Origin: Puccinia triticina
Lineage: Eukaryota; Basidiomycota; Pucciniomycetes; Pucciniales; Pucciniaceae
DNA: 64,000 nucleotides
Direction: 5' to 3'
Assembly (NCBI RefSeq): GCF_026914185.1
Contig: NC_070563.1
Span: 1,798,001 to 1,862,000, forward strand
Shown: piece after piece, positions 1-11,174 of the stretch
Layout: every line of letters begins with the position of its first letter
How positions within the stretch are numbered: position 1 is the stretch's first letter
Position numbers and translations under genes: made by a program
The notes under the pieces: generated by a model
Told to the model about the DNA's origin: nothing
The model's input: only the letters and a program-made list of their open reading frames with translations
Databases searched by the model: none

Positions 1-840
1 TAACACTAAGAAAAAGAAGAAAAGGTGTGGCTGATTTCTGCTTGATCTTAGGAGCTAGTACTATGAGCTTAACTACTGACTACTGAGGGTAAGAGAGTTG
101 GAGTAATGGTTGAAAGGGGGGGGGAAAGCAATGGGCAATGGTTCAATGGCAATGGGTTGATGAGAATGGGCACTTATAATTTCTGTATCTAAAATTATAT
201 ATAAATTCTGCATGAGGTACAAGTGAGGGGGGAAAGACAGTTCTTATATGAAGGAAGGATGAGCACAGACAATGAGGAGTTCTGGCTATGAGAATGAAGG
301 TTGTACAAATGAGGAAAAGTGATGTGAACGTAGTAACAGTATGTAATGATGAGCAATGCTGAAAGGGGAATACTGGTTATGGGAATAAAAGAATGTACTA
401 ATGGGGAAGAGTGATGAGAACATAGTAACTACTTGTAATGATGAGCACTACTGAAAGAGGTAAGCACAGATCCAATGATGTAATGTGTACAATAGGTATA
501 GTACATAATGAGAAATGTATGTAAAGGGTTTAGTATGTGAGAATAAATATGTAAAAGGAATTTACTGTAATGATTCAAGTAGGTTACTAATGAAATGAGT
601 ATTTTAACTAATGAAGACTGTAGGTTGTCTGTAAGTCTTATATCCTCTATAACTACTGAACCATTGAAGATAAGGGGGTACTATGTATGAGTGACTATAG
701 GTGAAATTTGGCGTAGAATCTGAATATGCAATAATAATGAGGTATTTGTGAAGGGTTATGGGGAGATGGGAAATGTAATGATGAATATATGTAAAGAAAA
801 GCAATAAAATACTACTTATGGTTTGGAATGGAGCACCAAA
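1..840 (-). mobile_element. 3' LTR of Ty3/Gypsy element E1 (cut by window edge)
   Basis: Near-identical to 10107-10945: I count about six or seven substitutions and one homopolymer length change over 837 bp, so roughly 99% identity and a recent insertion. The element is on the minus strand, so this left copy is the 3' LTR. About 140 bp of it lies before base 1. It ends in CACCAAA where the other copy ends in CACCACA, probably one point change. Open frames inside it are fortuitous. Confidence 0.95.
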
Positions 841-870
841 TCCTCCCCCAACTTATTGTCTGTCCCCAGG
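841..870 (-). promoter_or_regulatory. polypurine tract of E1
   Basis: Immediately inside the 3' LTR. Read on the minus strand it is a purine run, AAGTTGGGGGAGGA, ending at the LTR start, which is where plus-strand DNA synthesis of an LTR retrotransposon is primed. The same block, including a following TGTCCCCAG on the plus strand, sits at 13016-13045 inside E2. Confidence 0.85.
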
Positions 871-889
871 CAATGCACCAAAGAGAAGA

Positions 890-1165
890 GTGATCCAGAA
901 AGAGTTGAAGAATGTTGAGTCCAAGAGTCCAAAGTCCAAAGTCCAGTGTTCTTCCTCCAAAAGGTGAAATCCAAAGTCCTGAGTAGCAATCCAAATCCAG
1001 AGTCCAGTGTCCAAAACCAATAGAATCCAAGTGTAAGCCAAGTCCAGTATATCTGAGTCCAAGGTATCCAAGTCCAATCCAAAGTCCAATAGTCCTATGT
1101 ATCCAGAGTATCCATAGTCCAGTATCCAATCCAAAGAGTCCAGTATCCAAAAGAAGGTCCAATTA
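890..1165. repeat. degenerate AGTCCA-type short tandem repeat
   Basis: The words AGTCCA, AGTCCAAA and ATCCAAAGTCC recur many times in this stretch between the polypurine tract and the extra gag-like fragment. The several overlapping Trp/Leu/Asp-rich open frames across it are a by-product of the repeat. Nothing gene-like is seen from 1166 to 1462. Confidence 0.75.
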
Positions 1166-1462
1166 TCAATGAGGAGTGAATGTTTAAGAAGATCTAACTC
1201 TGCCGAAGGCAATATCCTTGAGACAGACACATATTAGACTAATTTCCACTCTGAAGAATACAATAATTTTCCCGCCTAACTGAGGCTAAGGAAGAGCAAT
1301 GCAATGATGATGATGATTGATGGGATTGATGATTGTAGTTTCTGAAGGTTTGTGAATGATTTGAGGTTGAATAACTGAGTTTCTGAGTGTCTGAATATAT
1401 AATGTAGAGTCCTTTGAAGAGAATTTGAAGTCCAGGTAGGTTGATAAGCTGTCCAAGGAATG

Positions 1463-1756
1463 TTATTGATCCAATTGGGTGGTTTCTGAAATTGTCCCAG
1501 CAGTAGCTAGAAGTTCAACTAAACTCTTAACAGACCTAGATAAATCAAAAGGGATGAATGAATTATCTAAAAGCCATACGCCAGTACTGCTAGTTTTCCT
1601 AATTAATCCTCTATGTGCATCATAAGTAATTAGCTGGCACCTCCTGATGGTGTGACCATTCTGAAAGCAATATAAACATCTATACTTCCTGTGTTGAGAG
1701 GGGGTTGGATAAGGCTGAATCCCAGGAATGGAATCCGTGGTGGAAGTAACCATAAT
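1463..1756 (-). pseudogene. gag-like zinc-knuckle fragment downstream of E1 pol
   Basis: A minus-strand frame of about 97 codons from Met 1756 (open upstream to 1831). It contains C-x2-C-x4-H-x4-C (CLYC..GH..RC) followed by a block resembling the gag segment just after the knuckle in E1 and E2, where the motif is IPxxxSRxxxxxV (here IPFDLSRSVKSLV). It therefore looks like a second copy of a gag zinc-knuckle domain, from a different gag, lying between pol and the 3' LTR on the element's coding strand. It has no capsid part and no protease. It could be a captured fragment of another element or a small accessory nucleic-acid-binding protein. Confidence 0.5.
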
Positions 1757-1839
1757 GGTGGCGAAGAAAGATTTTGAATATGAATGATTGATTGTGATGA
1801 TAATGATGATGATGCCAGAATTCCCCCCCAATGACTGGA

Positions 1840-2880
1840 TGAATGCTCCCGGAAAGATGATCCATTATTTCTCTTCATTTTGTCCAGACGGGGAATGGAA
1901 CATGTGTCCCTGCGCGTGTAATGTCGAAAGAGGGGTCCTGTTATCTGAGCAGGGGCTCCATACGGAAAGCGCGCGTGCAGAACGCCAACAAAAAGGAAAG
2001 AAATGGTCGACCTGTATCTTCGGAACGGCTCGATGATAATCCTCGAAACCCAGTTCATTCGAAAGAGCCGATTCTGCAAATTAAAATGGTATATACTGAT
2101 TATTTTTAAGGGTTGATTATCGGTTGTGTAGGGCCAATTAAAGATCCAAGCGAAATCCGCGGGCGCGCGTAGTAGTAACACCGCGTAAATGTAAGGTAAT
2201 ATGTTTTCGGGTATAACTTGAGTTTTCGTCGATGAAAAGTTCTGATTTAAGGCTCATTAGAAAGGCAAGAAGCAGGAGATGAATGGACAACCGAGCAATA
2301 TTAAAGATTAATTCGGCCGATGGGCCGCCGTGGACGCTGAATGAAAGCCGTAAATGAGGCCGCGTAAATCCTAACAAAGCTTCGAGCACTTATAATTCCA
2401 AAACCGCTCGATAGAATCGGCTAAAACCAAGTTCAAACGAAAGCCAAGATCGGAAAGATGAAACTAAAAAGGTGTAATATGTATTTTGAGGCCAGCCGAA
2501 TGGTTATTGAAACGCTCCAAAGTTTCATTACGGTTTCCGCGGTTTCCACCGCAAAGAAGTTGAAATCCAAGGGATACATAATGAAATAAACCAAAGGTAC
2601 CGCCGAGGGACTGCCCAAATGGACTCCTGCGTCTGAAGAGGGTGTTTAGATGAAATGACCGCGGTATTTACGCGCCAGGAGATATTGGAAAAGGGTAGAT
2701 TAAACTGGGTCGAACACCAGAGTCAAAAAAATTAAGAAAATGAAAGAGAATCCGCGCCAAACGATTCTGAGCGGTGAAGGCGTCCAAAGTGACGTCATAA
2801 TATGAATAAGAAGCGGTATCTATAAGGCCCCAGGTCGTCGGCCAACGGAACAATCCCATTATCGCGCTACAATATCCGTA
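1840..2880. other. GC-richer segment upstream of the E1 antisense gene, no gene recognised
   Basis: Base composition changes sharply near 1840, with many CG-containing words, compared with the AT-rich E1 pol and LTR. Only short unrelated frames exist on either strand. Because it lies 5' of the plus-strand gene at 2881, it may hold that gene's promoter and leader. I see no convincing TATA element. Confidence 0.4.
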
Positions 2881-3659
2881 ATGTTTGCCTCCAGCGCCAC
2901 TTCCACGCCCTCATCGCCGAAAGATATCATTGAAAACTCAATAGATTATTCGTCCAATACGTCCATATCATCTTCGCAGCTTGACGAAGAGGCCGTCATT
3001 AGACCTTCCTACGAAATCCCCTTTTCTATTCGCAGATCGCACTCGTTCGTCGACAACATTCACGCGTACAACGCCGGTATGAGAGATTCTTTTAAACCCG
3101 AAGAAGTCGATGCCTTGCGCCGCTATATCCAACAAGGACTCCTTGCCTTTGCTCGTGAGGACCTCGACGACCCGGTTACCGCACGAAACACCCGTCTTAA
3201 GTTGTATAGCCGGTTCCACGACGCTTTTGCACATGTATGTTGACTGGATTCTGTATGTATATGATGAAATTTTTAAAAGAGAGAGTTGATTATAATACTA
3301 ATATTTCTACCCCCTGTTTCTATTTTGATTTTTAGATGGATACTCATTCCATAATAGATGCCATGATAGAGGAAACTGAGGAGAGGAATGCCCGGGAATT
3401 ATTAAGGATGAGGGACCAAGTGGAAGAGGAGGAAGATGGTTGGAGAGTAGAAGCAGAAATGGAGAGGATAAGAGCTGAGGGTAAGTTCTAATATATTCTA
3501 TTTTTATTCTTTATTGAGGACTTTTACTAATGTTATGCTTTAATTTTCTTTTTATGTCTTTTGATTTCTATTTTTTTTTTTTTTTTAGATAAGGAGAAGG
3601 GAAAAGAGAAGGAGAGGGAGAAAAGTGAAATGGAAGAGGGTGATGTAGTGATAAAATAA
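2881..3659 (+). CDS. antisense accessory gene of E1, three exons
   Basis: The gene runs opposite to gag-pol, between pol and the 3' LTR. My model has exons 2881-3234, 3336-3480 and 3589-3659. Introns are GTATGT...TTTTAG and GTAAGT...TTTTAG, and phases match (354+145+71 = 570 nt, 189 codons plus stop). Exon 1 is GC-rich and Ser-rich at its start and ends in a helical stretch with the motif RLKLYSRFHDAF. Exons 2-3 encode a highly charged Glu/Lys/Arg helix (EETEERNARELL, KEKGKEKEREK). There is no signal peptide or membrane segment. I recognise no known family. The LY-x2-F-x2-AF motif recurs in the E2 antisense protein (RLYHTFARAF), which suggests common descent. The start ATG is the first in an open frame; an upstream exon is possible. 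Confidence 0.6.
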
Positions 3660-4255
3660 GAAGAGGTGAGCTTTTGATTTTATAATTAGTTATTTTATTT
3701 GAGAGTGTTTGAAAATGATTTTTATTGATTTTATTTCTGATTTGTTTATAGATTTTATTTTATTTTGTTTTTATGTTATTGTGTAAGAAGATGAGAAAGA
3801 GAAAAGAGAATAGAAATGAATTGATTATTCCTTATTTATTGTTTTCACCTGGAGTGGTATTCCTTGACATGAGTTGCAGCAAACCTTCTGGCCAATTCTG
3901 TGCCATCCAATTCTTCCAAGATGTAAGATCCTCCTGGGTTTTGAGCTTTGATCCTGTAAGGGCCATTCCATTTATTTTCAAAGAGCTTGCCAAACTGAGA
4001 GTCCAAAGATTTATTATACACTACTACTAATTGACCTTTCTTTAGTGGCTGCCTTGATGTTTTCTTCTTGTTCCAATAATCCACAGAGTTTTTCCTGGAA
4101 TCCATAAGCTGCTGGTGTGCTTGCTGCAAGATGGTATCCCTGTTTTCAAGCTGCTGAGTCCTAGCCAATAAAAGATCCTGAGTTGATTCTACCTTTGACC
4201 AATCCACTCCAAAGAAGGTTTCCAATTCTAAATCAATGGGTAAGATGGGGGGCTG

Positions 4256-4597
4256 TGTGAAGCCCCCCTCATCAATGGGGCTCCACACGAAGGGTCACGG
4301 GATTACGTGACCCCCGCGCATCGAATTACTTAGTCCGAGCTGCTCGCTTCCCTAGTCCGGCAGAGAGTTCCTCCTCTCTCCCGGCTAGGTAAGCTCGACC
4401 CCGTTTCTTCTCTCCTCGATTTCCTTCTTCATGATTTGCCTGTATTTAGACTAACGCAGAGAGTTCCTCCTCTCTCCCGGCTAGCCTGAAATCCAGTCCC
4501 CCACAGTTTGGACCTAGAAACCTCCCAGACGGCTTCTAGCCCGCTCCCCGCGCCCTTTCTACCCATCTCATCAGTGAGGGTCTACTGGACCCTTACA
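4256..4597. mobile_element. solo LTR inserted in E1 integrase
   Basis: It begins TGTGAAG and ends CTTACA, an imperfect TG...CA inverted terminus, and is flanked by the direct repeat GGCTG at 4251-4255 and 4598-4602. It contains two copies of a 28-bp block (about 4361-4388 and 4455-4482). There is no coding capacity and no second LTR, so it is a solo LTR or a very short non-autonomous element. Its 5-bp duplication differs from the 4-bp sites of the large Ty3 elements here. Confidence 0.88.
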
Positions 4598-5442
4598 GGC
4601 TGTCCAAGAACTAGCTCATAAGGTGAGTAACCAGTTGATCTCTTGGTGGAAATTCTGTCTGCAAATAAAACTAAAGGTAAATAATTCCTCCACTTCTTGC
4701 CTTCTTTTCCACAGAGCTTGACCAAGGTATCCTTAATTGCCTGATGTCCTCTTTCTACCATACCATTTGCTTCAGGATAATAAGGGGTGGTGACTTTGAT
4801 TTTGATTCCAGATTCCAGAAGGGATTTTTGAAATTGTTGTCCAAATTCAGAGCCTCCATCCACTGTGACTGACCAAGGGGCTCCATATCTGTAGATCCAG
4901 TTGTCCAAGAACCACTGAGAGATTTTCTTTGCCTGAATCTTTTCTAGTCCAACTGCCTCTGCCCATCCAGAAAGGTCATCTCTTGCAATTACCAGGTACT
5001 TCCATTTGCCAGCTTTGATGTGAACTGTATCCAAACTGACTCTTCCAAAGATGGTTGCTGCTCCTGTAGGTTTCTTGGGTTCCATTGGCAATTTTGAACT
5101 CCTCTTCTGGCAAGCTTCACAAGACTGGACCCACTTGGTAACACCTCTCTTGAGACCTGGCCACCAAAATCTGAGTTTAATTCTTCTGTAGGTTTCAGCA
5201 ATACCTCTGTGGCCTAAGGATTCATGAAGGGAATTGAGGATGGATTTCTGAGCTGAAGGAGAGGTGACTACTATCTGGGAGAATGGTTTGTTGATCCTGT
5301 GCAAGACTTCATTGGAAAGGAAGAAGTTGGCTGATTTGTGCAAAATTTGCTTGAATTCCAGGCTGCTGCATCCTGGAGGCTTGTTCATGGTTGAAAGGTA
5401 TTCCTGGAGATGCTTCCAAATTCCTTGCTGCAAGTTACTTAC

Positions 5443-5471
5443 CCCCTCCCCCAACTTAGCTGATGTCCCCA
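5443..5471 (-). promoter_or_regulatory. polypurine-tract-like copy inside E1 pol
   Basis: The plus strand reads CCTCCCCCAACTTA followed seven bases later by TGTCCCCAG, the same arrangement as the polypurine tracts at 841 and 13016. It lies in the linker between RNase H and integrase. A central polypurine tract is known in some retroviruses and yeast elements; that role here is inference. Confidence 0.45.
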
Positions 5472-7310
5472 GAAGCAGGCCAAAAGAAGAATGTTTAGTT
5501 CCAAATCCAGGGTGAGGTTTGATCCAGGTTTCATCTTCATCAAAGCTAGGACAATCATCTTCATCAGAATCAGGGGGTCTTCTTGAAAGTCCATCAGGTA
5601 AGGTGAAAGTTTTTCCAGGAGTGTGAACAAGGTCATAGGAGAATAACTGAATAAATCCAATCCATCTGTTCATAGGGGCATTGGGAAGTGAAGGGTTGTT
5701 GATCATTCCAATAAGGCACTGGGCATCCACTCTGAGTTGAAAATGTTGGCCCCACAGTTTGGTTTGAAGTTTCTTGAGGATCTTGGCAACACCACAGAGT
5801 TCTAATTTGGATTGTGAGTACTTTGATTCCCTGGGTGAAAAGACTACTGACTCATATAACACAGGCCTATCCAATCCATCAGAATCCTGTTGAGTAAGAA
5901 CAGCACCTGCAGCAATAACACTGGAGTCCACTGAGAGTTTGATTAAGCCAGCATCAGGTCCATAGTCCAATTTCTTTAGGGTGATATCAGTTCCAACAAT
6001 CCTTTTAAGGTCCTCAAAGGCATCCTGGCAATCTTCAGTCCAATCCCAAGAGGAGTCCTTCCTGGTGAGTCTTCTGAGTGGAGCAGTGAGGGTTGAGTAA
6101 TTTTTAATGAACATTCTAACATATACACAGATACCTAGGAATCCTCTGACATCTGAAGGAGTGGTGGGAGTTGGCCAGGTTTCAATTTTGTTGAGCTTCT
6201 TGATGGATATCCTTCTGCCTTCCTTACAAACCACATGGCCAACCAGATCCAGAGCAGGTACACAGCAAGCAAATTTCTTCCCAGAGATGGTGAGTCCAGC
6301 TTCTTCAATCCTGAAAAGAATCCTTTCCAGAGTAATGGCATATTCATAGATAAATCTTCTGATCTGGGGGTTGTCCTTTAGAGTTTCTTCATTGTAGTCA
6401 GAGGTTGGTCCTTTTATACCTCCATCATCCACAAAGATTCCCATATGTTGAGGTAATTCATCCTGGAGTATCCACATCATTTGGGCCTGGTAAACTGCAA
6501 CTGAATTGGTGGCTCCTTGGGGTAATCTGGTAAGTTGAAATCTTCCAAGGGGTGTTTCAAAGGTGGTCAAAGGTCTGGATTCTGGAGCTAATTCTCTTTC
6601 ATCATATCCTCCCATAATATCACCTAGTCCATAGCAAGCCCTTCCAGTAAATGATTTAATGAGTTCCTCTGTCTTTGGTGGTAGTCCAGCGTCCTTAATG
6701 GTGACTTTGTTGAGTTTCTGAAGGTCATGTACAATTCTGAGCTTACCATCCTGCTTCTTTACACAAAATATAGGGCTGGAATAACTGGAAAAGGATTGTT
6801 CATAGAGGCCAGTGCTGAGTCTTTCCCTTACCAATTCTATAACCTGGTCCTTGATGGGTGCAGGAATTGGAATTGGTTTCTGTTGCCAAGGTTCATGGGA
6901 AATGACTGGAATAATATAAGGCTGTCCATAGGTGTGTTTAAGAAGGCCTCTTTCTGTTTCCACAAAAGCCAAAGCACCTTGTCTAATCACAATTACCCAT
7001 ACCAGCAGGAGATATTCTTGAGGAGAGAGCCATCCAGGAGTTCCAAAGTTGATGAGGTCCAGCCTTTCTTGAGTAATCTTAGAGGTAGGAGTGAATGGTG
7101 GAGGAAATGGGTTCAAAGGAGTGAGGTAAGGATCTCTGGAGAGTGGTGGCCTTGATAATGGGGGATTGAGAGATAATGGCATTGGTTGGTTTACTGGTTT
7201 TATTTTTTTTAGAGTTGATTTATATTTTGCTGAATGAGTGTCTACAGTTTGTTGCTTTTGGTTGTTTTCCAGGGTTGCAGTTGTAAGGGAAGGGAACTGA
7301 AAACCTGGTC

Positions 7311-9755
7311 TCAATCTAAAAAATTTACCAGTCCAGAATTGGAAGGTATGCTGTTTTCCCACTTCTGATTACTGGGGAGTATGATTGGAACCAAAAAAGT
7401 CTGACCAGCTGAATCCATGATTGAAAGTGCTTCTCCTCTGGCTTCATTGTAGTTGATGTTAGCTGAGACATCCATCAAGAAAGGCTTTCCAATAATCATC
7501 TGAACTGGTCCTTTGGCTACCCAGAAATGAACTGTCCTGACTACTTTCCCAATGGTTACCTCCACATCTTCAGCAATTCCAGGTATATCAGTAAGGTGAC
7601 CTCCAATTCCTTTGAGCTTCATAGATTTAGCAGTGAGTACCAATCCAAGTTTATGTGCAAGAGTTTCAGGAATAATGTTGACCATAGAGCCAGTATCCAA
7701 GAGTGCTTGATGTTTCTCTCCTCCAATAGTGATGGTGATGTATCCAAGGGGGCAGGAGTAGTGAGTAGTGGGTTGCTCCTGTGCTGGTTCTTCTACATCC
7801 TCCATGTCTGTGAAGTTTGCTGATTTGACACCATCCAATGGGACCCTTCTGTTGGTTATCTTCTTCCTAATACAGTCAGTAACTCCTGGTGATATAGCAA
7901 AGATTTCTCCAAAGGCCAACTCCATCTTTCCTGCAGTCAACATCCTACTAGCCACTTCCTCTTCAATTCCTGGGTACTCCTTGGCCAAAGTCTTTTCCAA
8001 ATAGGTCTTCTTAACTGGTTTGTCCTTAGGTGCAGTGGTTGAATCCTTGTCCTTATCCTGGAATCTGACTTGAGGGGAGCCTTTTGAAGTAGGGGATTTG
8101 GAAGCACTAGGAGTAGGGGGCTGTGTCATGTGAAGTAATTCCTCTGTATCCATGTCCATTAGGTCCTGTTTCTCCTTCCTGATCCTTTTGTCTGACTTGG
8201 CTGGTTCCTCCTCATCCTGATCCTTAGAGTTGTTTCTGGTCCTCTTTCCAAGGTCTGCTTCATAACTGTGGGTTTGATAATAGGCTGGGTCCTCCTCTAG
8301 CTGGCCAAAAGAAGATGTGAGCTTAGTTTTAGAGTACTCTTCCACTGGGGTTCTGATTGGTCTGCTTGGAATCCAGGGAATAACTGATTTGTCTGGAAGT
8401 CTGTAATCTCTGCCATCCTTGATAACAGCAACACTAGACATGTCCTGGGCAAGTTGAGAGCAGCTGTTGGTTCCATGGGTTTCCTGATGACAATAATAGC
8501 ATTTGAATGGCCAGGTCCTAGCAGGTTTGTCCATGTGGGGGGGTAGTCCTTTGCCAGCAGTGAGAGATGCAAGTTGTTTGGTAAGGAGTTCCACTTGTTT
8601 GTCCAGAGAAGTAGAAGCAGTAGGGGCAGCTCCCTGAGTAGCAGGTGTGGGTTTGGAGGTCCTTGGTGAGTTGTCCAAAGTGAATTTCTCTTCTGCCCTC
8701 CATTCAGTCCTTCTGTTGACCACTGATCTTGAGTAGACTTCCTGGTGAATGTAGGTAAGAAGAGTTTCAGTGTCTGGCAAGATATCACCTCCATCCTTTG
8801 AGGCTAGCATTTGATTGTCCTTCATCAAGCTCCTAGTAACCCTTTGATCCAGATCCTTGTGAAGAGTTTCCAAAAGAAGTTGTCTGAATTCCTCCAGGCT
8901 GGTACTGTACCCCATTCTTACCAAGTAGTGAGTGATGGTTTCAAACTTGTTTCTGAATGTGTTGAAGGTTTCCAAGGTGCTGATTCCTCCATCCTGAGCT
9001 GATTTGTAGGCTAGTTTCCTGAGATCCTCCCTGGTATATCTGACCAATGGCTGAGAGGTTCCAAATCTGGTGAGTAACTGTTTCTTCAGGGTTTCCCAAT
9101 CCAAGTTTTCATGGCCTGACATGTCTTCCACTTCATCCTTAAGGTCCAACCCTTTGATAAAAGCAATGATTTGTCCAGCCAGTTCCTTAGAGTTAGCACC
9201 ATCATCTCTTCCAGCACTTTCATACCTTCTAATGAATTTCTCCACAGGCATGTTGGTTCCATCAAAGAAGAGCTCCTTGTCCATGGGTTTGATCTTTACT
9301 CCTCTGCTGACAGGATCCTGATACCTAGGCATAGCTGGTTCCTTATTTAAAAAGTGAGTGTTGGACCTGGTGGAGTGTGTTGAGTCGTCCCTTTGGCTCT
9401 GGAACCTGGGAAAGCGGGGTGGAGGTGCCTCTAAATCTTCTGAATCTTCTGAAGGCTGATTGGTATCTCTATATCCTGTGTATCTAGGAATACCAGAAGT
9501 CTGAGGTCCAAATGGAGGTCTGTAAGAACTGGAGTTGACTTGTGGAGTAGAAGAAACCTGAGGATCTGGAGCATTGGAAGAAGCCTGTGGACCTGGACCA
9601 GTAGAAGAAGGTTGGTAACTTGGACCAGTAGGAGGAACCTGAGTCTGACCAGCATTGGAAGTGGTGGAGTCCTGAACTGCAGCATTACTGGATGGATCCA
9701 CTGGAGGGTAAAGACTGGGAGCAACATTGGTGTTGGGAGATCCTTGGGCAGACAT
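7311..9755 (-). CDS. gag: E1 Gag with fused aspartic protease
   Basis: An 814-residue polyprotein. The N-terminal 130 residues are Pro/Ser/Gln-rich low complexity. A capsid-like helical region follows (FFDGTNMPVEKFIRRYE near residue 165). A CCHC knuckle of form C-x2-C-x4-H-x4-C is near residue 417. A retroviral-type aspartic protease with LLDTGS is near residue 685, so protease is in the gag frame. The ATG at 9753-9755 is about 210 bp from the 5' LTR. The 3' end overlaps the pol frame. The frame is intact, in keeping with the young LTRs. This is the structural and nucleic-acid-packaging protein of the retrotransposon particle. Confidence 0.93.
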   Translation of the reverse strand: MSAQGSPNTNVAPSLYPPVDPSSNAAVQDSTTSNAGQTQVPPTGPSYQPSSTGPGPQASSNAPDPQVSSTPQVNSSSYRPPFGPQTSGIPRYTGYRDTNQPSEDSEDLEAPPPRFPRFQSQRDDSTHSTRSNTHFLNKEPAMPRYQDPVSRGVKIKPMDKELFFDGTNMPVEKFIRRYESAGRDDGANSKELAGQIIAFIKGLDLKDEVEDMSGHENLDWETLKKQLLTRFGTSQPLVRYTREDLRKLAYKSAQDGGISTLETFNTFRNKFETITHYLVRMGYSTSLEEFRQLLLETLHKDLDQRVTRSLMKDNQMLASKDGGDILPDTETLLTYIHQEVYSRSVVNRRTEWRAEEKFTLDNSPRTSKPTPATQGAAPTASTSLDKQVELLTKQLASLTAGKGLPPHMDKPARTWPFKCYYCHQETHGTNSCSQLAQDMSSVAVIKDGRDYRLPDKSVIPWIPSRPIRTPVEEYSKTKLTSSFGQLEEDPAYYQTHSYEADLGKRTRNNSKDQDEEEPAKSDKRIRKEKQDLMDMDTEELLHMTQPPTPSASKSPTSKGSPQVRFQDKDKDSTTAPKDKPVKKTYLEKTLAKEYPGIEEEVASRMLTAGKMELAFGEIFAISPGVTDCIRKKITNRRVPLDGVKSANFTDMEDVEEPAQEQPTTHYSCPLGYITITIGGEKHQALLDTGSMVNIIPETLAHKLGLVLTAKSMKLKGIGGHLTDIPGIAEDVEVTIGKVVRTVHFWVAKGPVQMIIGKPFLMDVSANINYNEARGEALSIMDSAGQTFLVPIILPSNQKWENSIPSNSGLVNFLD

Positions 9756-9966
9756 GATTGAAGCAGGTAAGTTGAATCTAAACCTGAAGAGTGTTGAAGG
9801 TTGATAATGGAGATGCTGATAGTGTTATTGTTGGTTGAAGTTGATTCTAAAAGCAGGAGGTTGATTTATAAAGAAAGGAGTATGAGGATGTGTAGGTAAA
9901 AGTAGTATGTAGCTGATGGTAAGAGTGTTACTAGAGCTGAAGATATCTGAAGTATAGAAAAGCCAC
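9756..9966 (-). other. E1 leader and primer-binding region
   Basis: This lies between the 5' LTR and the gag start. The minus-strand sequence directly after the LTR begins GTGGCTTTTC. It does not match the common initiator-Met primer site, so I do not assign a primer tRNA. Confidence 0.6.
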
Positions 9967-10945
9967 TGTTGGGACACCACTTATGGAACTACTCAAAGGG
10001 GAGAATAGAGCTTGGAAGGGAAATGGATAGCAACACTAGTACTAATGTAAGCTAAGCAAGGGTGCTGAAGAGGCTGCCTTCCTGACTAATGCTGAGGGGA
10101 TGAGAGTAACACTAAGAAAAAGAAGAAAAGGTGTGGCTGATTTCTGCTTGATCTTAGGAGCTAGTACTATGAGCTTAACTACTGACTACTGAGGGTAAGA
10201 GAGTTGGAGTAATGGTTGAAAGGGGGGGGAAAGCAATGGGCAATGGTTCAATGGCAATGGGTTGATGAGAATGGGCACTTATAATTTCTGTATCTAAAAT
10301 TATATATAAATTCTGCATGAGGTACAAGTGAGGGGGGAAATACAGTTCTTATATGAAGGAAGGATGAGCACAGACAATGAGGAGTTCTGGCTATGAGAAT
10401 GAAGGTTGTACAAATGAGGAAAAGTGATGTGAACATAGTAACAGTATGTAATGATGAGCAATGCTGAAAGGGGAATGCTGGTTATGGGAATAAAAGAATG
10501 TACTAATGGGGAAGAGTGATGAGAACATAGTAACTACTTGTAATGATGAGCACTACTGAAAGAGGTAAGCACAGATCCAATGATGTAATGTGTACAATAG
10601 GTATAGTACATAATGAGAAATGTATGTAAAGGGTTTAGTATGTGAGAATAAATATGTAAAAGGAATTTACTGTAATGATTCAAGTAGGTTACTAATGAAA
10701 TGAGTATTGTAACTAATGAAGAATGTAGGTTGTCTGTAAGTCTTATATCCTCTATAACTACTGAACCATTGAAGATAAGGGGGTACTATGTATGAGTGAC
10801 TATAGGTGAAATTTGGCGTAGAATCTGAATATGCAATAATAATGAGGTATTTGTGAAGGGTTATGGGGAGATGGGAAATGTCATGATGAATATATGTAAA
10901 GAAAAGCAATAAAATACTACTTATGGTTTGGAATGGAGCACCACA
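9967..10945 (-). mobile_element. 5' LTR of E1
   Basis: A 979-bp LTR from TGTTGGGACACCAC to GGAGCACCACA. From 10107 on it matches 1-840. The outer flank is CCGC (10946-10949), after which a broken gag of another element (EA) continues, so E1 was inserted into EA gag. The matching left-hand target copy is outside the window. Confidence 0.93.
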
Positions 10946-11174
10946 CCGCATCCGTCAGACCTTCTTGCAGAGCCGCCCTTTCGAACAGGTCGATAAAACG
11001 CTCCACCTCCGCCTCTGAAAACTCAAGGTGCGGATAATCCCTGGGCCATATCTTCGCTCCGCTCGGCGCAGGAGCCGCAGGTTGTTGTCCGCCTAGCGCT
11101 TCTTCCATGGTCTTGTCTTCTGTCTCTTCTGGTCGAACTCCGTAAGTTCCGCTCATCGTTCCTCCCGCTGACAC
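10946..11174 (-). pseudogene. gag: gag N-terminus of element EA, cut by E1
   Basis: A minus-strand frame starting at Met 11174 and open until the E1 LTR. It is Ala/Pro/Gly-rich at first, then has a capsid-start-like helix (SEAEVERFIDLFERAA) that lines up with the FFDGTxxxxxFIRRYE segment of E1 Gag. Codon use is rich in CCGC, like E3 and E4 and unlike E1. The rest of EA must lie left of the window, beyond E1. Confidence 0.7.

Larger units (their letters stand above)
3845..7362 (-). pseudogene. pol: E1 Pol (RT, RNase H, integrase), interrupted by a solo LTR
   Basis: The frame from 7362 to 4582 encodes reverse transcriptase, RNase H and most of integrase. The remaining integrase C-terminus is 3845-4250. 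RT has the FVDD catalytic motif intact near residue 307. RNase H shows VDSS and a later VDAQ Asp. Integrase has an H-H-C-C zinc site (about residues 712-755), then the D, D and E of the catalytic triad (VSLD, VTVD, EANGMVE near 774, 834 and 866). The C-terminal part has an NGPY-type GPY/F segment and no chromodomain. The 5' end overlaps gag by about 50 nt in the -1 frame, so Pol is probably made by -1 frameshifting. A 342-bp LTR at 4256-4597 introduces a stop within integrase; removing it with one target duplication restores the frame. Confidence 0.92.

Noticed and set aside
812..1230. Overlapping Trp/Leu/Asp-rich frames on the minus strand
   Set aside because: Produced in all three frames by the AGTCCA repeat; no domain.
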